Shown piece after piece: positions 16,765 through 25,939 of a stretch of DNA of 64,000 nt. Position 1 is the stretch's first letter. Every line of letters starts with the position of its first letter. The notes beneath the pieces are model-generated. The model had not been told where the DNA came from. It did no database searches and was given only the letters and a program-made list of their open reading frames with translations. Position numbers and translations under genes: made by a program. Source of the DNA: Lachnospiraceae bacterium (GTDB lineage: Bacteria > Bacillota > Clostridia > Lachnospirales > Lachnospiraceae); assembly GCA_017552715.1 (NCBI GenBank), contig JAFZOW010000035.1, positions 1-64,000 of the forward strand, in the 5' to 3' direction.

Positions 16765-18513
16765 TTAATTGAACAGATCATCGATCTGCTGCCGACTGAG
16801 CATTTTCCCGCTCAGCTTATCCGCCAGATTCATCAGTTCGGCCTGCGCCTGTTCGCCTTGGGGACCTCCGCGCTCTGCCAGATCCATCCTGGTATTCATA
16901 TAGCTTTCCAGCCTGGTCATGAGTATCTCGAAGGTTCCGGAATCTATTCCCGAAAGATCCACATAACGTCCGCCGTACTTGTCACCGATCTCGTCACAGC
17001 GCATTCCGCCAAAGCTGGAAGCAAACTCCGGAGATGCCTTCCAGTCATGCTTATGCCCGGTCATGTTCATCACACCCGGAGCATCACTTTCAAAACCGAT
17101 GAGCAGGCCGCCGAATTTATCCTCTTCCGGTTTGGAAACATGCATGTAACAGTGTCCGCAGCTGCCGTCATTTTTGAGCTTCCTGGCTCCCTGAGGCCCC
17201 GGTATCCCTTCATTCCCGAGTCCGCCCACGGCAACATTCATTCCGTACTGCCCTTTGAAGGTCGTATTTAAGATCGAGTTTTTGATCTCCTTAAAGGATT
17301 TTCCGCCATTTGCACGGCGCTTTCTCCTCAGATTGTGCGTCGCCGCGGTACGTTTCTCAAAGCCGTGCTGTGCCCCTGTATCCCTTCCGATCATGGACTC
17401 CATGGTCTTCATATCTCCCGGCAGTGAAAAACCAACACGGGAGCAATGCGCAAAGGCCGATGCCATACTGCCGGACCAGTCTTCGGAGTGTTTTTCCTTA
17501 TGCCACCACTTTCCCGTCGTAGTGGTCTTCTGCAGTCTTCCCAGATGGGCAGCCAGCAGGGTCTTTGCCAGAAAGATCTGGGACTGGCGGTTTCTCTGTA
17601 CCATGGCGGCATCGATCTCGTTACCGTCTGCCTCCGGTGCCGTATAGATCGTGGCGCTCATGATGCGCTGGTTGCACAGATCTTCCACCTCAGCCCAGAA
17701 AGCTTTATCGGTGCTCTTATAGATCGACGGCATATTTGCAGTTGATTTCATCAGTACGGAAACACCCAGGCGGAAAAGCGGGTTCATAAGCTGGGAAACT
17801 CCTCCCAGTTTAAAAAGTCCGTTTACCAATGCCTCCGGAGTTCCGTCGGACACAAAATTAGCGTTCAGTCTTTCCATATACTTTCCTGCAGCTGCGGAGC
17901 GCAGTACCGGGTCAAGCTGCTGCAGGTTGGAATAATCCCCTTCAAGCACACGCGAAAGGATCCATTCCTGAGAACGTTCGACGCTCTTTCCGTCGGTTGT
18001 GGGAATACTTTTCTTCTTCGAAAGCACATGCTCGTGCATCCAGTGAGTAGACAGTTCATCCGGCTGAACGAAACGGCTTCCCGCCGTCTTTTGCATCTTG
18101 GCGTAACTCTTTTCATTTGTCTCTTTGTATTTGGATTTCTCTTTTTTCTTTTCCGTATGACTCTGGCCCGGATACTGCACCGGTCCGTCATTCGGAGCCA
18201 CCCTGGCCTGTCTCTCGGTTTCGGCCCAGAGTCCCTGTGTAACCACCATAGCCGAACCGTCCGTATAACGGCGCTGTAAAAGCTCGGCTTCCGTCATGCT
18301 CAACTGCAGAACATTAGCCGTCCTCTGTGATGCTATTGCCAGATCAACCGAATCTTTGTAAGCATCGGTAGTCTGATAATGCGCTGCAAATGAATGCGCT
18401 GTATGCACAGCCCGATACATTGCATCGTCTCGCTGGGTCTCGATTCCGCCCTGATTTCCCGAAAAAAGCTTTTCCTGTTTTCTTTGTATCTGTGTTCTTG
18501 CTGAAGGTGGCAT
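16765..18513 (-). CDS. candidate eCIS effector, 582 aa, unknown activity
   Basis: I do not recognise a family. The protein has no signal peptide or membrane segment. The first 150 residues are charged and low in complexity (Lys, Gln, Thr, Ser), as in the neighbouring effectors, and the middle is helical. A Gly/Cys/His-rich region near 440-510 contains GSCGHCYMHV, LLIGFESDAPGV and MTGHKHDW, which could hold a Cys/His active site. Its place in the payload region, the following GNAT gene and its size suggest cargo of the injection system. AAGGAGG precedes ATG 18513, and inverted repeats lie in the leader (18528-18560), so it probably has its own regulation. Effector status is inference. Confidence 0.5.
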   Translation of the reverse strand: MPPSARTQIQRKQEKLFSGNQGGIETQRDDAMYRAVHTAHSFAAHYQTTDAYKDSVDLAIASQRTANVLQLSMTEAELLQRRYTDGSAMVVTQGLWAETERQARVAPNDGPVQYPGQSHTEKKKEKSKYKETNEKSYAKMQKTAGSRFVQPDELSTHWMHEHVLSKKKSIPTTDGKSVERSQEWILSRVLEGDYSNLQQLDPVLRSAAAGKYMERLNANFVSDGTPEALVNGLFKLGGVSQLMNPLFRLGVSVLMKSTANMPSIYKSTDKAFWAEVEDLCNQRIMSATIYTAPEADGNEIDAAMVQRNRQSQIFLAKTLLAAHLGRLQKTTTTGKWWHKEKHSEDWSGSMASAFAHCSRVGFSLPGDMKTMESMIGRDTGAQHGFEKRTAATHNLRRKRRANGGKSFKEIKNSILNTTFKGQYGMNVAVGGLGNEGIPGPQGARKLKNDGSCGHCYMHVSKPEEDKFGGLLIGFESDAPGVMNMTGHKHDWKASPEFASSFGGMRCDEIGDKYGGRYVDLSGIDSGTFEILMTRLESYMNTRMDLAERGGPQGEQAQAELMNLADKLSGKMLSRQQIDDLFN

Positions 18514-18527
18514 AACGATTCCTCCTT

Positions 18528-18560
18528 AACAATTATTGTTCATCCCGAAAAACGCGGGAT
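18528..18560 (-). promoter_or_regulatory. palindrome and hairpin in the leader of the 582-aa effector gene
   Basis: A perfect 13-nt palindrome AACAATTATTGTT (18528-18540) touches the AAGGAGG site of the effector gene, and a 6-bp hairpin (ATCCCG with CGGGAT, 18542-18560) stands directly upstream. Together they look like an operator or a leader structure that could mask the ribosome binding site. The remaining sequence to 18697 is AT-rich; I see no consensus promoter there. Confidence 0.4.
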
Positions 18561-18697
18561 CTTTCCCAACGAAACTCAGTTTACCATATACATAATTATC
18601 TGTGATACTTAATGCACCAAATGCACGAAATTGAGCGTGAGAAGCACAAAATAGTCAGATCCACAAGCTTTTTTGCAATTAATTGATATATAAACTC

Positions 18698-20053
18698 TCA
18701 TTCATAGAGCAGTACAGATGCACTGAATACACCCTGTATCCGGGTAAAAGTACAGATCCCGCTGTAAATGGCTGCAATGCTTTTTACGGATTCTATACCT
18801 ATACCCTCTCCCTCATGCTTACTTGACTGATAATGGCCGTTCTTCAGCTCCGGCTCCGTGATATAAGAATTCTCTACACAGATAGACAGCAGATGTTTAT
18901 CGGATGAATCCAGATCATTTAAGCTGGCATGCACTCTGATAAAACGCTCTCCCTCACAGCGGAGAGCCGCTTCATAAGCATTCTCCAGAAGATTTCCCAA
19001 AAGCACGGCAAGCTTGGTACTTTCCACAAAAAGCTTTTCCGGAAGAGCCACTCTCGCTTCAAAACGGATGTCCGCACTTTCGGCCTGGGAGGCATAATAA
19101 CCCAGTATCATATCCGCCGTCTCATTTTCACACAGGGAAAGGGGCTGTTCCAGACGACTCAAGGCCGGATAATCAGCCAGCACCTCATCGAGAGCATCAA
19201 AATCCTTATTATCCCTGATCTTCTGAAGCAAAAGGATATGATGGCGCAGGTCATGCCTGGCCTTTCTCGTCTCCATGACCCTGGCACGCAGATGTTCAAA
19301 CTGCAGTTTCTGCACCGCAAGCATATGGTTTTCCGCTTCCAGTCTTTGCTGTTTCCTCTGCAATTCCACCAGACGGATGATCATGCGATAGATCAGTACG
19401 CTTCCCGCATCGATCAGTACAAGATAGCCCGTACTCACCGGATCCAGTGCATTCTCCAGTGCCGATTTGCCGCTGCGATAGAAATGCTCCACCCAGAACA
19501 TATAGAAAACTCCCGGTATCAGCCAGAGCCAGCGCCACATGACGGAATGAAGCTCCGTACGGTCCGCTCCTTCCTCAGACGCCAGATCCTTAAAAACAAG
19601 ATACCATACCACAGGGATCTCGATCAGGAGCACGGGTATCGCACAAAGGGAAAAAGTGAAATGATATTTCAGCATTGCAGTCTCACGGGAGAACAAAAGC
19701 CCTTCCAGAAATTTGGCCGAAACAAGGGTGAGATTTCCCATATCCATCAGTACCAGTATGGTAAATATGAGTTTTCCCAGCTGTTCCCGTATGGGGATAA
19801 CAACAAAAGCTATATAGAATACCGTGACAACAATGTCGGCGTATGGTCCCACATCTTTCAGTACCAGCAGCTGTACGGGCAGATAGATCATATAGATCAC
19901 ACAGGCTGCGCTCATCAGTATACTGACCCAGAAGGGACTGAAACGCATCCTCTTCCGGTAAGCTGCCGCTACCAGAAGTATATACGGAGCAGAACTAAGG
20001 AAGCCGTATAATACGGCTTCCCATGCCTGATAGGGCTGTGTGACCGGATCCAT
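18698..20053 (-). CDS. AgrC-like sensor histidine kinase (GHKL family)
   Basis: This 451-residue protein has about six N-terminal membrane helices (residues 10-215), a coiled-coil linker, a phospho-acceptor region RKARHDLRHH near residue 267 and a GHKL ATPase domain with NLLENAYEAA near 354 and EGIGIESVKSIAAIY near 425. This is the layout of peptide-sensing AgrC-type kinases. No LytTR response regulator is next to it, so it is an orphan here. It begins 4 nt after the diguanylate cyclase gene without an obvious ribosome binding site and is probably translated by coupling. The sensed ligand is unknown. Confidence 0.85.
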   Translation of the reverse strand: MDPVTQPYQAWEAVLYGFLSSAPYILLVAAAYRKRMRFSPFWVSILMSAACVIYMIYLPVQLLVLKDVGPYADIVVTVFYIAFVVIPIREQLGKLIFTILVLMDMGNLTLVSAKFLEGLLFSRETAMLKYHFTFSLCAIPVLLIEIPVVWYLVFKDLASEEGADRTELHSVMWRWLWLIPGVFYMFWVEHFYRSGKSALENALDPVSTGYLVLIDAGSVLIYRMIIRLVELQRKQQRLEAENHMLAVQKLQFEHLRARVMETRKARHDLRHHILLLQKIRDNKDFDALDEVLADYPALSRLEQPLSLCENETADMILGYYASQAESADIRFEARVALPEKLFVESTKLAVLLGNLLENAYEAALRCEGERFIRVHASLNDLDSSDKHLLSICVENSYITEPELKNGHYQSSKHEGEGIGIESVKSIAAIYSGICTFTRIQGVFSASVLLYE

Positions 20054-20057
20054 GGCG

Positions 20058-21278
20058 TCAGCGGGCGTTGGGATCGTCGCCCCGGGCGGTCTTTATCGCC
20101 ACTTTATTTGCATACATCTTCTCATCCGCTTCTTTGAGCATAGCCTCCAGATCGTGACCGGGCCCGCCGTAAACCAGTCCGCAGGCAATGACACATTCGA
20201 TACCGTCGTCCGCTTCATTCAGCTTATCCAGCTCGGTATGCCATTTCTCCAGGATCTGCTCGGCTTCCTCTTCCTCCAGATCCCAGGCGATCACCATAAA
20301 TTCATCCCCGCCCATGCGATAGGCCGCCACATGATCGTTCTCCAGAGGCATCAGGCTTTTGGCTGCCTTGATCAGCAGCTTGTCACCCGCTTCGTGTCCC
20401 ATGGTATCGTTCAGACGCTTCAGATAGTTCACGTCCATGTTGTATACGGCAATACGCTCACAGTTCGGGAAGAACTCTTCCATCATGGAAAGATATTTTC
20501 CCTTGTTATAGATACGGGTCAGCTGGTCATGCTCGCTTTCGTAAATGATCTCTTCACGCAGCAGGGCATTCTCGATAAAGAGACGGATCACATTATAATG
20601 CATGGGGAAGTTTTCTTCATTGACATCCACGCTCCCCGGGAGATACATGGCATATTTCTTTCCGCTGACAGTGATCTCACTCATATAGCAGAAGTAATCC
20701 GCCCGGTCGGGGCCCTTGGAACGTATATGCCTTCCCCGGGCCGTGACAAACTGCTTATCCTGCTCCTCCAGCTGGCGGGTCACTCCCTCCCCTCCCTTAC
20801 GGGCATAGAAGCTTTCCACCACCTTGCCCCGGTCGACGCAGAGTACAACTTCATCCACCGCAAGGAAACGCACGATCACAGGCAGACAGTCGGAAAAGTT
20901 TCCGCTCATACGCTTCATGAGCTCGGACTGGAAGTTGGACATCTGCTGTCTTTCCTTCGAATAAGCCGAAAGCTCCCGGATGAGACCGAAGTCATCACTC
21001 ACATCATATACGTGATGCATCACGTATTTCTCGCCTTCATCCGTTGCAGGCACGGAATGAACACGGTATTTTCTTTCCGTCTTCTTGTCCGATATCTCCC
21101 ATTCGGTATACTCCGAGATATCACATTCTCCCAGATTGCGGTCCATCCAGCGCAGCCAGTCGGCCTCCCGGAAATCCATGGAGTGATTCCGGTACAGCAG
21201 GTTTCCCTGGGTATCCGAGATCAGGATCTCTCCCACATTCTCCTTCACAAATTCAAGGATCATTTTTTCCGTATTCAT
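20058..21278 (-). CDS. GGDEF diguanylate cyclase with N-terminal PAS-like domain
   Basis: The first 100 residues of this 406-residue protein look like a PAS-type sensor (VGEILISDTQGNLLYRNHSMDF). A linker region and a C-terminal GGDEF domain (about 245-400) follow. The catalytic signature MGGDEF is intact near residue 323, so synthesis of cyclic-di-GMP is expected. The inhibitory I-site (RxxD five residues before the motif) is not present; the corresponding stretch reads LEND, so feedback inhibition is probably lost. No membrane segment is visible. The gene is coupled to the AgrC-like kinase downstream, suggesting one signalling unit inside the effector region. Confidence 0.88.
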   Translation of the reverse strand: MNTEKMILEFVKENVGEILISDTQGNLLYRNHSMDFREADWLRWMDRNLGECDISEYTEWEISDKKTERKYRVHSVPATDEGEKYVMHHVYDVSDDFGLIRELSAYSKERQQMSNFQSELMKRMSGNFSDCLPVIVRFLAVDEVVLCVDRGKVVESFYARKGGEGVTRQLEEQDKQFVTARGRHIRSKGPDRADYFCYMSEITVSGKKYAMYLPGSVDVNEENFPMHYNVIRLFIENALLREEIIYESEHDQLTRIYNKGKYLSMMEEFFPNCERIAVYNMDVNYLKRLNDTMGHEAGDKLLIKAAKSLMPLENDHVAAYRMGGDEFMVIAWDLEEEEAEQILEKWHTELDKLNEADDGIECVIACGLVYGGPGHDLEAMLKEADEKMYANKVAIKTARGDDPNAR

Positions 21279-21290
21279 AAATCTTTCCCC

Positions 21291-22121
21291 CTATGCTTCA
21301 AAGCTCTGGCTGCATACTGCCAGGCGATAGTGCTCTTTTGCTTCTCCGAAAACTCCTTCATAAAGCTTCTGCCCCTGTTCCGTGCCCAGAAGCATCTCCA
21401 GCTGCGTATCCGCAGGGTAAGTCTTCTTCAATTCGGAAAGGGCGGTGGCTACAAGGCCGGTCAGCTTATCCGGCCCCCCCTGATTATACAGATAATCCAG
21501 AGAGATCACACCTTCCCTTTCTTCGCTCAGAAGTACAGCGGCGATCAGATTTTCTCCGTCATAGATCACATAGCTGCCGGGCTTATCCTTAAGATACAGT
21601 TCCGAATTCCCGGAACTGATACGGTCAAGAAGCAGGCGCAGTTCTGTGCGGTCATCCGCCGTATGATTCTTTACAGGACATCCCAGCTTTTCCTTTAACA
21701 ACCCTTTGGCGTTCAGACTTTCAATGGCTTCTCCCAGACTCACGCTGCCCAGCGGGATCTCTTCCACATCCGTCTGCAGCCCGCAGGCATTCAGGAAAGG
21801 CCGCAGGCCTAAACGATCCTGATATTCCCCAAAGCTGCAATTTACTCCCGTGAGCTTATCGGAGCGCATCTCCTTTACGGCCTCGCGGATCAGTTCCGTT
21901 CCGATCCCCAGTCTTCTCGCCTCCGGGATCACATCGATGGCCAGCAGCCTGCCGTAGCCATCTTTCTCATCATGCATCCACACCACGCTTCCGGCATTCA
22001 CCCCGGCAAAATCGATCCCGCCTGCCCTTGCCCGTCCGTCACGGATCAGAGGAGCCAGTTCCACGGGAAGGGTCTCGTTCCACGCATGCAGCTCTTCTTT
22101 ACGTATGGGCATATAGCGCAT
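21291..22121 (-). CDS. GNAT-family protein paired with the calpain-like effector
   Basis: The N-terminal GNAT half of this 276-residue protein has IDVIPEARRLGIGTELI as the acetyl-CoA loop. The second half has GNAT-like strands (AAVLLSEE, ISLDYLYN) but no such loop. ATG 22121 shares its A with the TGA of the calpain-like gene and has AAGGAGG 7 nt upstream; GTG 22124 is the alternative. The direct overlap means the two proteins are made together, which suits a modifying enzyme, chaperone or antitoxin for that effector. It is one of five paralogues in the window. Confidence 0.78.
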   Translation of the reverse strand: MRYMPIRKEELHAWNETLPVELAPLIRDGRARAGGIDFAGVNAGSVVWMHDEKDGYGRLLAIDVIPEARRLGIGTELIREAVKEMRSDKLTGVNCSFGEYQDRLGLRPFLNACGLQTDVEEIPLGSVSLGEAIESLNAKGLLKEKLGCPVKNHTADDRTELRLLLDRISSGNSELYLKDKPGSYVIYDGENLIAAVLLSEEREGVISLDYLYNQGGPDKLTGLVATALSELKKTYPADTQLEMLLGTEQGQKLYEGVFGEAKEHYRLAVCSQSFEA

Positions 22122-24688
22122 CACTCACCCTCCTTTTTAGCTTCCTGTTTCATGCTCATCATGGGGATAGTGCCAAAATCCTCCGTGTCTATATCAAGCG
22201 CCGGGCCATCTCCCAACTCCTTCTGAATGGCATCCAGATCAAGAAACTCTTCATCCAGTTTCTTTGCCTTATCCTCCAGCTCTTTCTTATAAGCCGCCAG
22301 TGACTGCGCCGTGGTCCCGCCGGGGAAGAGAGCGCCGGGCAGCTTTGTATATGCGACCGAATCCGCACTGCGTATGAATTCCTCCAGAGGCATATCAAAC
22401 TGGCCGCAGGTCTCATCCGCCACGGAAGAGAAGTAGGAAGTGCTCTTCTCTGCTTCACCCACCTCATTTACGCGGTACGACATATTGGCATAGGGATTAC
22501 GCAGGGTCACGTATTTCTTCCCATCCACTTCCTTTGCTCCCAGGACTGTATAGGCATGACCGCTGTTCATGCCGGCACCGACGGAAGACTTTGTCCCCAT
22601 ATGGATGATCTCCCTGTTTTTTTCGGCATCCCGTATACGCTCAAAGACTCCGTCCGCACCGTTCACGCCCATCCCATAGGTATCCGACCCGCCGGCTTTA
22701 TCCGCGGTCATCAGCTTCCCGGTCTCGGGAACGCCGGTGAGCATCTGGAAAAAGCTGCCGCCGGTCCCGTACCACAGGCTGCCGAAGCCCTGTCTTCCTT
22801 TCTTGAACATCCCCACCTGGGCAGCCGCCAGCTCGATGAGCTGCATCCACAGCGGCCCTTCGGAAGCAATGGCTCCGCCGCTCCTTAAGTGCGCGACCTT
22901 TTTATCCACGCGGATGAACATGGGCTTATCACCGTTATAAAGCCGCACGGTCGCCGACCCGTCACCGTTATCCCTGATCACCTGCTTTATGGCCTGGGGG
23001 TCGTACTGTATGAGCTTGGTGACCGTAGCCAGCATATAGCAGTTTGAGATCTTGCCCTGCCGCAGATCGTTGATGGTGGGTTCATGGGCAAAAAGGGGCT
23101 CATCGGACTTATCCTCCCACACACAGGCAGCACTGTTGGTCATGAACCAGTTCCGTATGGCGCCTTTATCATGAATGCTGCCCTTTTCCTGCAGAGACTT
23201 TCCCATAAAGTCAAGCCTGTACTCCTGCGGGATATTCTTCCAGTCGGGCAGGGAAGACGCATTCAGCGAAAGGAGCAGATCCTTGAGGGGTTTCAGCTCC
23301 GCCATCGCCGGCCCGTCTTTGGGGATACGCGATTCCACGCTGTTAACCAGCAGCAGGAGGGTCTTCAGCATTCCTGCCTCCGTATCATTCCCCTGCACAT
23401 AATGCGAGGTCTGTGCATATTCAGCAGCGAGCTTCTTAAGCGTTGCGAAGTTCGGATCTGTCAGACCTTCCGCCGCTTTCTGTACACTTTTCTTAAATCT
23501 GTAATTCTTCTTATCCGACTCCGAGGAGAGGGCCTTTCCGCGGCTCATCAGTTCAGGTCCCCCCGCAGAGGAGATCATAGGCAGCCTCTCTTTATGACGG
23601 CGCATGCGTATGGCGCGGTAATCGATATAAGCCGCTTTTGCCTTTTTCTTCAGATCCTCCATTTCCTGGGGTGTGGCTTTCCCTTCTGCCAACACCACTC
23701 TGGCTTCCGCCTCCGCCAGGTTTAAGCAGGCCATGAGCTCCAGCCTGTCTTTTTTCAGCTGAAAGACCATATCCGCAGCCGCAGCCCTCTCTTCCGGCGC
23801 TGCATTCTTATCTGCCGATACTCTTTTATGTTCCTCGATCTGCCGGCTGACAAGGATCACATCTCCCCGCAGCATAGCGATATTCTCAATGCGCTCTTTG
23901 GCGCTCATATGGGCGTAACTGTGGTACGCGGGCATGGTCTTGGAAAGCTCCGCGAAAGCAGCATCCCGCTTTTCTTCATCCCTCATGAGGGCAGCAAGCC
24001 GGGTCTTGTTGACATCCATATGCTCCTCCGGAGTATAATCGTCCTCCGCAGGAGCTTTAAAGACCGTACCCTCCATCAGCTGTTTCCGGTCGACATGGAA
24101 CTCCTTTTCCTTTTCGTCATCCTTCATGTAGCTGCCGTCCAGATGCAGGCGGTTTTTGGAACAGAAAACATCCATACGCTGTATCAGGATCTCCATATTC
24201 TCCTTTATGGAGTCCAGCCGTTCCTTCAGACGCTGATCCTTTGCCGCCAGCTCATCCAGATGCCGGTAATATTTTATCAGCTGCATATATTCCGCAAAAT
24301 GTGCGCGGATGTTGGAGCTGGTGAGCATGCGGGGCTTGAATTCCGTGGAACGCAACAGATAGAGCTGCTCATCCTCGGTCCCGAGCAGCGTGATATCATC
24401 CGCATTGATGATATCATGCAGTCTCTTCGTGTCCGCCGTAGCCTTCTTTAAGCCCGTTTCCTTTTGTGCCTTATCGATACGGGCATTACGCCTCTTCTGT
24501 TCATCGTTGGGCTTGTAGGTCTTCTTCTGACCCAGGCTCACGGCATCCTGCTGCAGCTGGGAATCATCGACAAGCTTCTCTCCCTGCTGCCTGACCAGGT
24601 CCTCCTGAAGGGTCTTCTCCTTCTCCACCTCCTGATGGACAAAAGCCTGACGTTCTTTCTGTTTTTCCGATTCAGCGTAAAGTGGCAT
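22121..24688 (-). CDS. calpain-like cysteine protease effector
   Basis: This 855-residue protein has a long charged, mostly helical N-terminal region (about 1-500) and a C-terminal calpain (peptidase C2) catalytic domain. The catalytic Cys is in RQGKISNCYMLATV (Cys-550), preceded by the oxyanion-type Gln. The His is in NSGHAYTVLG (His-711) and the Asn in TLRNPYANM (Asn-731), so the triad is complete. Calpains cut proteins at limited sites; the calcium-binding PEF hands of animal enzymes are absent. No signal peptide is present, in line with delivery by the injection system. ATG 24688 was chosen over TTG 24712. Payload status is inferred from location and the coupled GNAT gene. Confidence 0.82.
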   Translation of the reverse strand: MPLYAESEKQKERQAFVHQEVEKEKTLQEDLVRQQGEKLVDDSQLQQDAVSLGQKKTYKPNDEQKRRNARIDKAQKETGLKKATADTKRLHDIINADDITLLGTEDEQLYLLRSTEFKPRMLTSSNIRAHFAEYMQLIKYYRHLDELAAKDQRLKERLDSIKENMEILIQRMDVFCSKNRLHLDGSYMKDDEKEKEFHVDRKQLMEGTVFKAPAEDDYTPEEHMDVNKTRLAALMRDEEKRDAAFAELSKTMPAYHSYAHMSAKERIENIAMLRGDVILVSRQIEEHKRVSADKNAAPEERAAAADMVFQLKKDRLELMACLNLAEAEARVVLAEGKATPQEMEDLKKKAKAAYIDYRAIRMRRHKERLPMISSAGGPELMSRGKALSSESDKKNYRFKKSVQKAAEGLTDPNFATLKKLAAEYAQTSHYVQGNDTEAGMLKTLLLLVNSVESRIPKDGPAMAELKPLKDLLLSLNASSLPDWKNIPQEYRLDFMGKSLQEKGSIHDKGAIRNWFMTNSAACVWEDKSDEPLFAHEPTINDLRQGKISNCYMLATVTKLIQYDPQAIKQVIRDNGDGSATVRLYNGDKPMFIRVDKKVAHLRSGGAIASEGPLWMQLIELAAAQVGMFKKGRQGFGSLWYGTGGSFFQMLTGVPETGKLMTADKAGGSDTYGMGVNGADGVFERIRDAEKNREIIHMGTKSSVGAGMNSGHAYTVLGAKEVDGKKYVTLRNPYANMSYRVNEVGEAEKSTSYFSSVADETCGQFDMPLEEFIRSADSVAYTKLPGALFPGGTTAQSLAAYKKELEDKAKKLDEEFLDLDAIQKELGDGPALDIDTEDFGTIPMMSMKQEAKKEGE

Positions 24689-24736
24689 GTATCCGTTCCT
24701 CTTATCACGCAATCCCGCCTACTTCTGATATCTGTA

Positions 24737-25936
24737 TCATTCCGCTGCAGGAGGCGCAGCAGGAAATTTACTCATATCATAAAAATTCGGCTGCGCTACC
24801 ATATAAAGCACTATCTTGCGGGTTGTACCTGCCAGACCGTGACCGGTATCTTTTTCCTCCATTTTCAATATCCTGAATTTGGTCCCCGCCTGTAACAGGA
24901 ATTCATCCTCCTGCGAGCTGGAGGCGGCTTCTTTTATAAAACATCCGTGTGTCCCCTTGGGTATCAGCATACGCATTTCCACAGGATAACTTCTGAAGTT
25001 TTCAGACCCCTGTGCCAGAGTAGTTGTACTGGTAAATGCTCTATCCTCACCTACGACACCCTGATAATCTATTTTCTTTTTACTCTTCATTGCCTGCTCA
25101 ATGGATGAGCACTTTCCAACGCTCTTACCTAAAAGGTGCGGTAATGCATCTAAACCGACATGACGTACAGTGATCATATCCTCCTGCGCCTGCTGGCTAT
25201 TAAGAAACTCCACGGCTGCCCTGGACTTTTCATATGTCATCTGCCTAAATGGCGCATCCACCCCATCATAACCTCCTGTTCTGAGCAGACTGTTAACTTC
25301 GGTATAGTGCGTAGAGCCATAGTACCTCATGGCCTGTCCACCCGCTGTCATGACCTGTTTTCCTTCTTTCGTTTCATACAAAGCATCATGATAGTAATCC
25401 ATCTGCCTTTCAATGTTAGCTCTATATGTAGCATCCGGTATCCCTTCCCACGATAAATGATGACCTTTATAAACAATACTTTGAGTCCCCTGACTTCTGT
25501 CGAGTTCTCCGATCTCAGGCACCCCTGTGTCCGGATTTTTTTCAAAATATTGGTCTATCAGCTCACAGGTATGATCGATCGAATCCTGATACGCCTGCTG
25601 CGCTCTCTGTTCCTCGGCTTTCTGCCTCTGTTTTTCGGCTTTTTTTGCCCTGTGGTCATCAATTTTTTCTTTTACTTTGCTTTTGACCTTGGTCTTTTTC
25701 TCATCAAAAGAACTGCTCTTCTGCTGCTGTACAGGAAGCTCAGGTGCTGTCGTAACCTGCTGGGCATCCAGGGTCACAGGTGCCATAGTAGCAAGAGGTG
25801 CCGGATGTGTCAGCTGAACTCCATCTGCCGGAGCCGGGTTCATGAAATGCAGCCGTGAAGTAACCATCGAGGAGGTCAGCGACTCAGTTCCTGTTTTTTG
25901 CTCTTGTCTGGTTTTAGCAGCTGTTTTCTGACACAT
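24737..25936 (-). CDS. ADP-ribosyltransferase toxin effector (R-S-ExE type)
   Basis: This 399-residue protein has a disordered Pro/Gln-rich and then Lys-rich N-terminal region (about 1-115) and a C-terminal ADP-ribosyltransferase domain. Motifs appear in order: helix YYGSTHYTEVNSLLR, NAD-binding Arg in TVRHV (Arg-258), STS-type FTSTT (301-305), and the ExE turn SQEDEFLL (Glu-343, Glu-345) followed by GTKFRILKME. The ExE form suits arginine-directed enzymes, whereas C3-type toxins have QxE. Such toxins modify host actin or GTPases. GGGGGAGG precedes ATG 25936. The gene is visibly more AT-rich than its neighbours, which suggests separate acquisition. It follows its GNAT partner by 3 nt. Confidence 0.85.
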   Translation of the reverse strand: MCQKTAAKTRQEQKTGTESLTSSMVTSRLHFMNPAPADGVQLTHPAPLATMAPVTLDAQQVTTAPELPVQQQKSSSFDEKKTKVKSKVKEKIDDHRAKKAEKQRQKAEEQRAQQAYQDSIDHTCELIDQYFEKNPDTGVPEIGELDRSQGTQSIVYKGHHLSWEGIPDATYRANIERQMDYYHDALYETKEGKQVMTAGGQAMRYYGSTHYTEVNSLLRTGGYDGVDAPFRQMTYEKSRAAVEFLNSQQAQEDMITVRHVGLDALPHLLGKSVGKCSSIEQAMKSKKKIDYQGVVGEDRAFTSTTTLAQGSENFRSYPVEMRMLIPKGTHGCFIKEAASSSQEDEFLLQAGTKFRILKMEEKDTGHGLAGTTRKIVLYMVAQPNFYDMSKFPAAPPAAE

Positions 25937-25939
25937 AGC

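Noticed and set aside
20040..21698. Plus-strand open frame of 552 codons
   Set aside because: Antisense to the GGDEF and GNAT genes, both with intact motifs.
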